A DNA stretch of 6,051 nt, taken from the NCBI GenBank assembly GCA_028275265.1, contig JAPWUZ010000168.1, positions 1 through 6,051 of the forward strand. The letters are read 5' to 3'. The stretch comes from Armatimonadota bacterium (GTDB lineage Bacteria > Armatimonadota > HRBIN16). The notes under the pieces were generated by a model, which did no database searches, was not told where the DNA came from, and was given only the letters and a program-made list of their open reading frames with translations. The stretch's first letter is position 1, and every line of letters starts with the position of its first letter. The position numbers were made by a program, and so were the translations under genes. Positions 1 through 5,961 of the stretch are shown piece by piece.

Positions 1-638
1 GTGGTTATCGTCACTGCGGAATATCTCCATCTTCACCGTGCATGTCCCAGCCTGCGCGTGCTGCAACTGCGCCGAAAACGCCACACCTGTCATCTCATCC
101 GGCTTCCACACAAAATAAGGCTCTGCCCGACTGTCCACGAGCAGCAGGTTCAATACGTTGAAGGTGAACGAAGCCACCTCCGTGAACGTCTGCCGGTCGT
201 TGGGTGGAGGATTGCCTGTGGAGACCGTGTATTGCACCGTCACATCCAGCCGATACTGCCCGTTGTGCCTGTCCGCAAGGTTCTGCTGGCTTTGCAACAC
301 CACCACGTTATCAGTGGGGTCACCGTAGGCAGGATTGGGCTGTGTGCTCTGGAAGGTTGGGGATGTGGGCGTTACCGGATGCACGTCGGTCTGCTCGGCG
401 AGGGTGGATTGGGTCACGCTGGCACTGATAATGTAACCGCTTTGGGGTTGCACCCGCAGACGCAGGTAGAACCATCCGCCGATAGTGGCTCCGTTTTGCG
501 CCACTTGAGGAGGACTGTTGTACCCGTTGGGATACCACACGGCGTAGACGGTAACGGAAGCGTGCGCGTCATGCAGGTACAGCAGGGCGAGGGCGATCAG
601 TACCCCCCCCGTTTGAGTAGCGAAGCAAGACGTTTCAT
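1..638 (-). CDS. Exported protein of unknown function, partial, frame broken at a G8 run
   Basis: The gene begins at ATG 638 and runs off the left edge. AAGGAG (plus-strand 647-652) lies 8 nt before the start. As written, the start frame ends after 13 codons (stop at 597-599), because eight G in a row sit at codons 10-12. From 603 leftward the next frame stays open for 201 codons to position 1. Adding one G joins the two parts into MKRLASLLKRGG plus VLIALALLYL, a textbook signal peptide: basic n-region, hydrophobic core at about 13-22, and an AHA cleavage site at 25-27 before SVTVYA. The exported part is rich in Thr, Val, Gln, Tyr and Asn with alternating beta-strand patterns, as in secreted beta-sandwich proteins, but I recognise no family. 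The plus strand also has a long open frame here, but it is the codon-aligned complement and lacks these start signals. The break could be a sequencing error, a phase-variable tract, a slippage site or a true mutation. The exported-protein reading is fairly sure; the product is unknown. Confidence 0.72.
603..610 (-). repeat. Homopolymer of eight G (C8 on plus strand) inside the signal-peptide coding region
   Basis: Eight identical bases fall exactly where the reading frame of the exported protein breaks. With nine (or six) bases the start codon would be in frame with the 201-codon body; with eight it is not. Runs of this kind are prone to base-call error, replication slippage and transcriptional slippage. 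Confidence 0.9.
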
Positions 639-672
639 CTTTTTTGCTCCTTTCACGAGGGGTAGATGTCTA

Positions 673-716
673 CTCACATGATACAGCGCTTTTCGGGAAA
701 TGTCAACATTTGTGAG
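673..716. promoter_or_regulatory. Putative operator: nested inverted repeats over the minus-strand promoter
   Basis: A 6+2+6 palindrome, AAATGTCAACATTT, lies at 698-711 and covers the whole -35 hexamer. A second, wider inverted repeat, CTCACA (673-678) and TGTGAG (711-716), brackets the -10/-35 pair. A dimeric repressor bound here would block the promoter. No regulator gene is visible in the window, so the binding protein is unknown; chance repeats in AT-richer intergenic DNA are possible. Confidence 0.4.
678..706 (-). promoter_or_regulatory. Sigma70-type promoter of the exported-protein gene
   Basis: On the minus strand a perfect -35 TTGACA (plus 701-706) is followed by exactly 17 nt and a -10 TATCAT (plus 678-683), five of six matches to consensus. 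Transcription would start near 671, giving a leader of about 33 nt that contains the AAGGAG site before ATG 638. The match in sequence, spacing and position makes this the strongest promoter in the window. Confidence 0.82.
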
Positions 717-763
717 AGGTACTCGAAAACCGCTGGATGCCATCGGTGGCTTAAGGAGGCGGA

Positions 764-792
764 ATCTTGCAGAGGGTCGGAGAATGCAAGAT
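764..792. repeat. 8-bp inverted repeat in the leader region of the oxidoreductase gene
   Basis: ATCTTGCA (764-771) and TGCAAGAT (785-792) are perfect inverted copies 13 nt apart. The right arm adjoins TATACA (792-797), a possible plus-strand -10 for the oxidoreductase gene at 835; no convincing -35 is seen at the right distance. The repeat could be an operator or an RNA hairpin. Apart from this and the minus-strand promoter region, the 196-nt gap 639-834 shows nothing else definite. Confidence 0.35.
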
Positions 793-834
793 ATACAGGC
801 GAAGTGCCGACATTCCGGAGGAGAGGTTAAAACG

Positions 835-1887
835 ATGGCTGAAGTCAAGAAAGCACGGATCGCGTTCGTTGGGTGTGGAGGACACGCGACCCATTCGCTC
901 TTTCCGGCGGTGCATCGGATACCGGAGATGGAGCTGGTGGCGGTGTGCGACCTGCGCGAGGAACTGGCGCAACGCAACGCCCGCTGGTTTGGGGCGCAGC
1001 ACTGGTACACCGATGTCGCCACGATGTTGGCGAAGGAGGAACTGGATGGCGTGGTGATTGTGGGACCGCCGCAGATGCACTACGAGGTGGGCAAGCAGTG
1101 TCTGGATGCGGGGCTACCCATCTTCGTAGAGAAACCATCCGCGCTTTCGTATGCGCTGGCGCGGGACCTGGCAGAGCATGCCGACCGCAAAGGCTTATGG
1201 GGTGCGGTTGCCTACATGAAACGGTTTGCTGTGGGTTATGAGCTGGCGAAGCAGATTGCCCGTCGGGAAGAGGAGTTCGGGCAGGTCACGGTGGTGGAAA
1301 TCCGCTTTTCCAACGGTCCTTACCCTGCCATCTGGGGCATCTCCCGGGCGGCAGAAGCGTTTCTCATTGGGCAGGCAGTGCATCTGTTCAATTTGGCTCG
1401 CTACTTCGGCGGCGAGGTGGAGGAGGTCTACGCCTGCCTGCACGAGGTGGAAGAGAACCGCTTCGGTTACGCCATCAACCTGCGTTTCGCCAGCGGTGCG
1501 CTGGGTATCCTGAACCTGAACGCGCTGGAGTCTCCGACATGGAAGATTCACGAGCGCATGGCTTTGACAGGGGTGGACTGCTGGCTGGAGGTAGAGGATA
1601 TGCTTCGTCTGCGCTACCGCCCGCGCGGCGAGCCGGTCGCAGAGCCTCCTGTCGGTGGCAGGAACCAGTGGATCGAGTGGCAGCCCGACTGGACAGAAAT
1701 CCTGCGCGTACACGCGGTGGGCTGTTTCGGGTACATGGGCGAGCTGCAGAACTTCGCGCGAAGCTGTTTGGGGCAGGAGACCCCACGCAGCACGCTCTGG
1801 GACGGCGCAAAGGACCTGCAGGTCGCCGAAGCGGTATGGCGCAGTGCCCAAACGGGAGAGGTGGTCTCATTGAGCGACAGGACGTGA
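835..1887 (+). CDS. Gfo/Idh/MocA family NAD(P)-dependent oxidoreductase, 350 aa
   Basis: The family are soluble cytoplasmic enzymes that oxidise or reduce hydroxyl groups of sugars, inositols and related compounds. The N-terminal Rossmann domain (about 7-125) starts with the beta strand RIAFVGCGGHA (G13, G15, A18 of the GxGxxA loop), has D39 at the end of strand 2, where it would bind the cofactor ribose, and carries the family motif EKP at 99-101. The C-terminal alpha/beta domain (about 126-350) has MKRF at 128-131 and the conserved-position histidine H183 in AVHLFNLARYFGGEV. The usual Asp four residues before that His is Gly179, and the Asp three after it is Asn186, so activity or substrate may be atypical. 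Length is normal. I chose ATG 835 because GGAGGAGAGG (817-826) precedes it and the Rossmann strand begins at residue 7; upstream ATG 784 and 700 only add a tail without family features. It stands alone, with 89 nt to the next start. The substrate cannot be named. Confidence 0.93.
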   Translation: MAEVKKARIAFVGCGGHATHSLFPAVHRIPEMELVAVCDLREELAQRNARWFGAQHWYTDVATMLAKEELDGVVIVGPPQMHYEVGKQCLDAGLPIFVEKPSALSYALARDLAEHADRKGLWGAVAYMKRFAVGYELAKQIARREEEFGQVTVVEIRFSNGPYPAIWGISRAAEAFLIGQAVHLFNLARYFGGEVEEVYACLHEVEENRFGYAINLRFASGALGILNLNALESPTWKIHERMALTGVDCWLEVEDMLRLRYRPRGEPVAEPPVGGRNQWIEWQPDWTEILRVHAVGCFGYMGELQNFARSCLGQETPRSTLWDGAKDLQVAEAVWRSAQTGEVVSLSDRT

Positions 1888-1927
1888 GTTCTGAAAACCG
1901 TGCTGGTCTGCCTGCTGGCGGAGCTAT

Positions 1928-1963
1928 TTCCGGTGTGGTAAACTGAAGCCGGAACTACCGGAA
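1928..1963. promoter_or_regulatory. Inverted repeat and possible extended -10 upstream of the first Uma2 gene
   Basis: TTCCGGT (1928-1934) and ACCGGAA (1957-1963) are perfect 7-bp inverted copies; a further CCGGAA at 1949-1954 makes a direct repeat with the right arm. Between the arms lies TGGTAAACT (1936-1944), which has the TGn element of an extended -10, though its hexamer TAAACT matches only four of six and no good -35 is present. This may be a weak promoter with an operator, or a hairpin after the oxidoreductase gene. There is no T-tract, so it is not a classic terminator. Confidence 0.3.
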
Positions 1964-1976
1964 GGGGGCGATGCAG

Positions 1977-2633
1977 ATGGTGCAATCCACCGTGCGCACT
2001 CATGCGATACGCATGGCCTACGAAGAGTTCCTGCGGTGGAAGGACGAAGATACCCACGCCGAATGGGTAGATGGGGAGGTCATCCTGACGATGCCGCCCA
2101 AAGACAGGCATCAGGATATCGTGTTGTTCCTGGCTTCGTTGCTTCGCATCCTGCTGGATTTGACGGGAACGGGCAAGGTTCGCACTGCACCGCTGGAGGT
2201 TTACCTGCCTAAACGCCCTGCCTCCCGCGAGCCGGACATTGTGGTCGTGTTGGAGGAGAACCTGCGGAATCTTGGCGAGGAGCGCTTCACCGGCGCGCCA
2301 GACCTGCTCGTGGAGGTGATTTCGGAGGACAGCGTACGGCGAGACCGTGTGGAGAAGTTCCTCGAGTATGAACGCGAGGGGGTGCGCGAGTACTGGCTCG
2401 TCGACTCGCGCCCTGCTCACTATGATGTGGAGGCTTTTGCGCTGGAAGCCTCCGTCTACACGCCGATTGGAGTCGACCACGAGGGCTGGCTGCAGAGCCT
2501 GGTTCTGCCCGGCTTTCGTGTGAAGCCCACATGGTTCACCAGCGAGTCCTTGCCCGACTCGCTATCTGCATTGAACGAGATGCTCTCGCCTGAACTGAAA
2601 ACGCAGCTGATGCAGCGGCTGGGCGGAGAGTAG
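1977..2633 (+). CDS. Uma2 (DUF820) family protein with PD-(D/E)XK nuclease fold, 218 aa
   Basis: Uma2 proteins share the restriction-endonuclease fold and occur in many copies in Cyanobacteria, Chloroflexota and Armatimonadota; their biological role is not settled. Family signatures are in order: YEEFLRW at 15-21, HAEWVDGEVI at 27-36, REPDIVVV at 84-91 with D87 as the probable first metal ligand, PDLLVEVIS at 108-116 with E113 as the second acidic ligand, K127 in the helix that supplies the displaced catalytic lysine in this family, and GVREYWLVD at 135-143. The C-terminal tail (about 144-218) holds the usual beta hairpin and the LPGFRV motif, then a short helical end. All active-site positions appear present, so the protein is probably intact. 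I chose ATG 1977 because AAGGGGG (1962-1968) is 8 nt upstream; in-frame ATG 1971 is only 2 nt from it. A second, partial Uma2 gene begins at 5962. Confidence 0.9.
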   Translation: MVQSTVRTHAIRMAYEEFLRWKDEDTHAEWVDGEVILTMPPKDRHQDIVLFLASLLRILLDLTGTGKVRTAPLEVYLPKRPASREPDIVVVLEENLRNLGEERFTGAPDLLVEVISEDSVRRDRVEKFLEYEREGVREYWLVDSRPAHYDVEAFALEASVYTPIGVDHEGWLQSLVLPGFRVKPTWFTSESLPDSLSALNEMLSPELKTQLMQRLGGE

Positions 2634-2708
2634 CTGCCTTCAGCAGGAAAACACTGCTCCGGCGCGGAAACGTCCTGCAGTGCGGACTCAACTCGCTGGA
2701 GCCAGTGG
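2634..2708 (+). other. 75-nt spacer with alternative hairpins before the membrane operon
   Basis: CACTGC (2652-2657) and GCAGTG (2677-2682) can form a stem that encloses a smaller one, TCCG (2658-2661) with CGGA (2665-2668). AGCAG (2642-2646) with CTGCT (2654-2658) is a competing stem. No U-run follows, so a simple terminator is unlikely, and I see no clear promoter. The operon may be read from the Uma2 gene or from a promoter I cannot recognise. TGGAG (2697-2701) is the ribosome binding site of the next gene. Confidence 0.35.
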
Positions 2709-3485
2709 ATGGAACACGCCAACCTGCAGATTTTTATTGCCATTGTGCTTTTTTCGTTCCTGATCCTGTGGAAGATTTTCACCGCGCGACGGAGCAAGGG
2801 CGGCTTCATCCGACGCATCCCAGGATTGAACGAAATCGACGAAGCCATCGGGCGGGCGACCGAGATGGGACGCCCGATGATTTTCCACCCGGGCGTTGGT
2901 GAGGTGCAGAACGTGGGCACGCTGGCGGCACTGGGAGTGCTGGGGCACGTCGCGCGCAAGGCGGCGCAGATGGGCTCGCGGGTCATTGTGACCACCGCGA
3001 TACCGGTAGTGGTGCCGGTGGCAGAGGATATCGTCAAGCAGGCTTACACGCAGGCGGGTCGCCCCGAACTGTTCAACTCCGAAGACATTCGCTTCCTTGC
3101 AGCGTCAGGGGACCAGCTGGCACTTGCCACCGCCAACGTGATGGAACAGGAGAAGACCGCCGCGCATTTCTTCTTCGGCATGTACGACTACACATCGCTC
3201 CTGCTTACCGAGCCCGGGCAGCGCACGGGTGCAATCCAGATTGCTGGCACGGACCAGTATTTTCAGGTTCCCTTCTTCATCGCCAGCTGCGACTACACGG
3301 TCATCGGGGAGGAACTCTACGCCGCCAGTGCCTATCTCACGCGCGAGCCGACCATGCTGGGTAGTCTTATCGGGCAGGACTACGCCAAGATTATCGTGCT
3401 GGCGGTCATCGTGCTGGGGGCACTCAGCACTACCTTGCTGGGCAGTCAGAACTTCTTCGTGCAACTGATAGGGGTGTACCGGTAG
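2709..3485 (+). CDS. DUF6754-like membrane-anchored protein of unknown function, 258 aa (operon gene 1)
   Basis: The sequence resembles, from memory, the uncharacterised family DUF6754, with the blocks IDEAIGRATEMGRPM (43-57), VTTAIPVVVPVAEDIVKQAY (94-113), AIQIAGT (175-181) and IASCDYTVIGEELYAA (191-206). A membrane helix lies at about 6-23 and another at about 228-245. The strongly basic stretch KIFTARRSK (22-30) just after the first helix places the N-terminus outside and the 200-residue alpha/beta domain (about 32-225) in the cytoplasm by the positive-inside rule. No catalytic motif or nucleotide-binding loop is evident. TGGAG is 7 nt before ATG 2709. It heads a four-gene unit; the next start is 2 nt after its stop, which argues that its product works with the membrane proteins that follow. 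Family recognition is fair; function is unknown. Confidence 0.85.
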   Translation: MEHANLQIFIAIVLFSFLILWKIFTARRSKGGFIRRIPGLNEIDEAIGRATEMGRPMIFHPGVGEVQNVGTLAALGVLGHVARKAAQMGSRVIVTTAIPVVVPVAEDIVKQAYTQAGRPELFNSEDIRFLAASGDQLALATANVMEQEKTAAHFFFGMYDYTSLLLTEPGQRTGAIQIAGTDQYFQVPFFIASCDYTVIGEELYAASAYLTREPTMLGSLIGQDYAKIIVLAVIVLGALSTTLLGSQNFFVQLIGVYR

Positions 3486-3487
3486 CC

Positions 3488-4342
3488 ATGACCAAACGCC
3501 GATTCATCGCTCTGGTCACGTTTTTGGCAGGGCTTTACTACTTTCTGGAGTTCGTCGTACCGCCTACTATCCCGTGGCGCACCGTGCGGGGGGAAGTGGT
3601 ATCGGTATCGCCGCAGAGCATTACCCTGCTGGTCAATGGGCAACAGCAGCAGATACCAGTGGAACCGACGCTTAAGGTGTATCGTGAACGCCCCACAGGC
3701 GCACCCGAGAGCGTAGAGCCTGCGCAGTTGCGCCCGGGTGACCGCGTCAGCGCAGGACCGACTACCTACCTGTCGGACTGGCTGACTCCGGTGAACAACT
3801 TCTTCATTGTGCTGGGCTCGATGGCGTGGGGCATGGGGCTGATTAGCCTGGCGATGGTGCATTCGGGTAACATCCGCCGTCGTCGCCCGGAGTGGTACGG
3901 CAGTGTGGTGTTCTTTTTGGCGGTAGGTGGAGGCATCGTGGCAGGGCTGGGCTACGGCGCGGAGGGCGGCTGGCTGAAAGAGGCGAACGACGTGGTGTTC
4001 AACTACCTGTTGCGCCCAATGAGCTCCACGGTGTTTTCGCTGCTGGCGTTCCACATGGCGACCGCTTCCTACCGTGCGTTTCGGGTGAAATCGGGCGAGG
4101 CGGCGCTGATGATGACATCGGCTTTCGTTGTGATGCTGGGACAGATACCGATTGGGTTGTGGCTGACGCATGGGCTGCCTTCGTTCCTGCAGCTGCCCGT
4201 CATGGCGCAGTGGGTTCTGTATATCGCCAATTCGGCAGCGGTGCGGGGCATGTGGTTCGGCATGATGGTGGGTGCGATTGCAGTGGGACTGCGCTTCTGG
4301 CTATCACTGGAGCGGGGAGCCTTCTTCGACAGGGAGCTGTGA
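3488..4342 (+). CDS. Six-helix membrane protein with small extracytoplasmic beta domain, 284 aa (operon gene 2)
   Basis: I do not recognise a named family. The N-terminus MTKRRF is basic and precedes a helix at about 7-24. Residues 31-90 look like a small all-beta domain: RGEVVSVSPQSITLLVNG, then LRPGDRVSAG, the strand-turn pattern of OB/DUF5666-like domains, predicted outside the membrane. Further helices lie at about 103-124, 138-157, 179-197, 206-227 and 254-273. Basic loops NIRRRRPEW (128-136) and YRAFRVKSG (195-203) fall on the cytoplasmic side, so the model is self-consistent with both ends in. The stretch 230-252, rich in hydrophobic residues, may be an amphipathic or re-entrant segment. 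The gene starts 2 nt after the preceding stop; AGGGG (3470-3474) is rather distant, so translation may depend on coupling to the gene before it. Role unknown; likely a subunit of the operon's membrane complex. Confidence 0.83.
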   Translation: MTKRRFIALVTFLAGLYYFLEFVVPPTIPWRTVRGEVVSVSPQSITLLVNGQQQQIPVEPTLKVYRERPTGAPESVEPAQLRPGDRVSAGPTTYLSDWLTPVNNFFIVLGSMAWGMGLISLAMVHSGNIRRRRPEWYGSVVFFLAVGGGIVAGLGYGAEGGWLKEANDVVFNYLLRPMSSTVFSLLAFHMATASYRAFRVKSGEAALMMTSAFVVMLGQIPIGLWLTHGLPSFLQLPVMAQWVLYIANSAAVRGMWFGMMVGAIAVGLRFWLSLERGAFFDREL

Positions 4343-4345
4343 GAG

Positions 4346-5200
4346 ATGGAGTGGCTTGCCAGACTGCAGAGCATCGACCGACGCTGGATTTACGCCGCGA
4401 TATGGGTGGCGTGTGCGTTACCGTTTGTGGTGAACATCAAGCTTCCCGTGTACGTCTCTCCGGAGACGCGGCGACTGTATGAGTTCATCGAAAAGTGCCC
4501 GCCGGGCAAGGTGATTCTGGTGGACAGCGCGTGGGATGCGGGCAGTCAGGGCGAGAACTGGGGGCAGGTGGAGGTGGTGTTCGAACACCTGCTGCGCAAG
4601 CGCATACCCTTCATCATCACGTCAGTGGAGATTACGCCGTTGGGACCGCAGTTCGCCGATCAGGTCATCGAGAGGCTGGTGCGCGAGAAGTTCCCCGATC
4701 GCAAGTACGGCGTGGACTGGGTGAACCTCGGTTACACCAAAGGCAGCTGGCAGGCGATGCAACAAATAGCCAAAGACATCCGCCAGCAGTATAAGAAAGA
4801 TTCACGGGGCTACTCGCTGGACGATGCAGAACACCTGCCGCTGATGCAGCGCGTGCGCAATATCGAGGACATCTATCTCATCTACTCGGTGACCTACTCG
4901 CCGCTGGAGGACTGGATTCCGTTTATCCACGGCGTGTACGGCACGCCCATCGCTTTCGGCTGCGCGGGTATCCAGTCCACGACGTACTACCGCTACCTGC
5001 TGTCGGGGCAGCTGGTGGGGATGCTGGTGGGCGTGCGCGGCGCGGCGGAGTATGATGCCCTCCTTCATCCGAATCTGCGCGACCGCAACAGCATGGGCAC
5101 GAAACTCATCGTGCCGCAGGCGTTTGGGCATCTGGTGATTATCGTGGCGGTGATACTGGGCAATATCGGCTACTTTGCCGCCCGCAGGAGGAAAGGCTGA
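4346..5200 (+). CDS. Membrane-anchored protein with extracytoplasmic alpha/beta domain, 284 aa (operon gene 3)
   Basis: A single helix at about 14-30 follows a basic N-terminus (R6, R12, R13), and a second helix at about 260-278 is followed by ARRRKG. Both ends are therefore predicted inside, with the 220-residue domain outside the membrane. That domain has alternating strands and helices: KVILVDS (55-61), a variable loop with AWDAGSQGENWG, IPFIITSVE (87-95), YGVDWVNLGYTKG (121-133), then LPLMQRVRNIEDIYLIYSV, FGCAGIQST (204-212) and SGQLVGMLVGVRGAAEYDAL (220-239). From memory, similar proteins with YGxDxVxLGY, a C-terminal GQLVG...GAAEYE block and an ILGNIxYF tail helix occur in several phyla next to DUF6754-like genes; none has a known function. 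AGGGAG (4331-4336) is 9 nt before ATG 4346, and the gap to the previous stop is 3 nt. No catalytic residues can be assigned. Confidence 0.85.
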   Translation: MEWLARLQSIDRRWIYAAIWVACALPFVVNIKLPVYVSPETRRLYEFIEKCPPGKVILVDSAWDAGSQGENWGQVEVVFEHLLRKRIPFIITSVEITPLGPQFADQVIERLVREKFPDRKYGVDWVNLGYTKGSWQAMQQIAKDIRQQYKKDSRGYSLDDAEHLPLMQRVRNIEDIYLIYSVTYSPLEDWIPFIHGVYGTPIAFGCAGIQSTTYYRYLLSGQLVGMLVGVRGAAEYDALLHPNLRDRNSMGTKLIVPQAFGHLVIIVAVILGNIGYFAARRRKG

Positions 5201-5202
5201 TG
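5186..5202 (+). promoter_or_regulatory. Consensus ribosome binding site and stop/start overlap of operon genes 3 and 4
   Basis: AGGAGG (5186-5191) lies 8 nt before ATG 5200, and the stop of gene 3 shares its last base with that start (TGATG). This is the best ribosome binding site in the operon and implies coupled translation and a high yield of the fourth product. Confidence 0.8.
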
Positions 5203-5901
5203 GAAGAGATAGCACCCTGGCAAATCTGGCTGGCAGCTATCGTGACGCTGGGAATCTATTCGTATCTCATCAGCGACAACAAGCTGTATCGCCTGCTGTT
5301 GAACGTGATGATTGGGCTGGGGGTGGGCTACAACTTCATTATCATGTGGAAGCAGGTGTTGCAGCCGTTGTGGTGGGAGCCGATGACGCGGGGCTTCGCG
5401 GCGGTGTTCAACGGGTTTGCGCCTGGCAGCGCAGGGGCATTGTGGGTGCTGGTGGGGTTACTGGGTACGCTGTGGTACTTCCAGTTCAGCCGCAAATACC
5501 TGTGGCTATCGCGCATCGTGATTGGCATGACGCTGGGCGCGGGGGCGGGCGTGGTGTTCAAACAGCAGCTGCTGATGAACATGCCGCAGATTGCCGACTC
5601 CTTCCGCCCGCTGATTGCCCGCGCCGACGGCACGCCGCTGGTGGGTGGAAGCGACGCCCCCCTGTCGCTGTGGATGTCCCTGAACAACATCATCTTCGTC
5701 GGCACCATCGTGTGCGTGATGGTGTACTTCTTCTTCTCCTTCGAGCATAAATGGGCACCTGTGCGCCATACCGCGCGTCTGGGACGCTGGCTGTTGATGG
5801 TCAGCTTCGGTGCGTTCTTCGGCAACACCGTGATGACCCGTATGGCGGTGTTCCTGGAACGGCTGCAGTTCCTGCTGATGGACTGGCTGCGCGTCGGGTA
5901 G
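5200..5901 (+). CDS. Six-helix membrane protein of unknown function, 233 aa (operon gene 4)
   Basis: Hydrophobic helices lie at about 8-24, 33-50, 78-94, 103-120, 161-180 and 195-213. The acidic N-terminus (MEEIAPW) and the basic loops SDNKLYR (25-31), SRKYLWLSR (97-105) and HKWAPVRHTARLGR (183-196) give an N-out model with each basic loop in the cytoplasm. The longest loop (about 121-160) would be outside. Blocks such as LSLNNIIF-like WMSLNNIIF (158-166), YFFFSFEHK (176-184) and LLMVSFGAFFGNTVMTRM (198-215) are, from memory, typical of an uncharacterised family seen beside proteins like the operon's third product. After helix 6 an amphipathic tail FLERLQFLLMDWLR (218-231) may lie on the membrane. 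It has no transporter signature, no charged residue pair in a helix that would suggest proton pumping, and no enzymatic motif. It is the last gene of the unit; no hairpin with a T-run follows. Confidence 0.85.
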   Translation: MEEIAPWQIWLAAIVTLGIYSYLISDNKLYRLLLNVMIGLGVGYNFIIMWKQVLQPLWWEPMTRGFAAVFNGFAPGSAGALWVLVGLLGTLWYFQFSRKYLWLSRIVIGMTLGAGAGVVFKQQLLMNMPQIADSFRPLIARADGTPLVGGSDAPLSLWMSLNNIIFVGTIVCVMVYFFFSFEHKWAPVRHTARLGRWLLMVSFGAFFGNTVMTRMAVFLERLQFLLMDWLRVG

Positions 5902-5914
5902 CTATCGTCGGCAC

Positions 5915-5943
5915 TTGCCTGCGCACGAAGAATGCGTCATAAT
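5915..5943 (+). promoter_or_regulatory. Putative sigma70 promoter of the second Uma2 gene
   Basis: TTGCCT (5915-5920, four of six to the -35 consensus) is followed by exactly 17 nt and CATAAT (5938-5943, five of six to the -10 consensus). Transcription would start near 5950, within or next to the ribosome binding site AGGGGTGAT (5949-5957), giving a leader of only about 12 nt. The promoter sits in the 60-nt gap after the membrane operon, which implies that the second Uma2 gene has its own transcript. Confidence 0.55.
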
Positions 5944-5961
5944 GTAGCAGGGGTGATAAAG

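Larger units (their letters stand above)
2709..5901 (+). other. Four-gene membrane operon of unknown function
   Basis: Four plus-strand genes are packed with gaps of 2 nt, 3 nt and a 1-nt overlap. Together they encode about 16 predicted membrane helices, one cytoplasmic alpha/beta domain (first product), one extracytoplasmic alpha/beta domain (third) and one small extracytoplasmic beta domain (second). The packing and matched membrane topology suggest one complex. No substrate, cofactor or regulator gene is in the unit. Confidence 0.75.

Noticed and set aside
1..681. Plus-strand open frame of 226 codons at the left end
   Set aside because: It is the codon-aligned complement of the minus-strand exported-protein frame, has no ribosome binding site within the window, and is rich in His, Arg and Leu without domain-like pattern. 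The minus strand has promoter, ribosome binding site and signal peptide.
700..834. Extended N-terminus of the oxidoreductase from ATG 700 or ATG 784
   Set aside because: ATG 700 lies in the operator-like palindrome without a ribosome binding site, and the added residues are unlike the family. ATG 835 has GGAGGAGAGG and the right distance to the Rossmann strand.
767..1057. Possible leader peptide or small gene from TTG 767, preceded by AAGGAGG at 753-759
   Set aside because: The Shine-Dalgarno match and 7-nt spacing are good, but the frame runs 220 nt into the oxidoreductase gene as an Arg/Trp-rich out-of-frame shadow, with no recognisable product or attenuator.
1928..1963. Terminator of the oxidoreductase gene
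   Set aside because: The 7-bp arms are 22 nt apart and are followed by the purine-rich ribosome binding site, not a U-run.
1614..2480. Minus-strand open frame of 288 codons across the oxidoreductase and Uma2 genes
   Set aside because: It spans parts of two well-supported plus-strand genes and the gap between them, has no family features, and its composition is that of an antisense shadow.
2652..2682. Rho-independent terminator between the first Uma2 gene and the operon
   Set aside because: A stem can form, but the loop is long and no U-run follows the right arm.
3446..4171. Minus-strand open frame of 241 codons opposite the second operon gene
   Set aside because: It is antisense to a clear membrane-protein gene; the translation is rich in His, Arg and Gln, with no hydrophobic or domain pattern.
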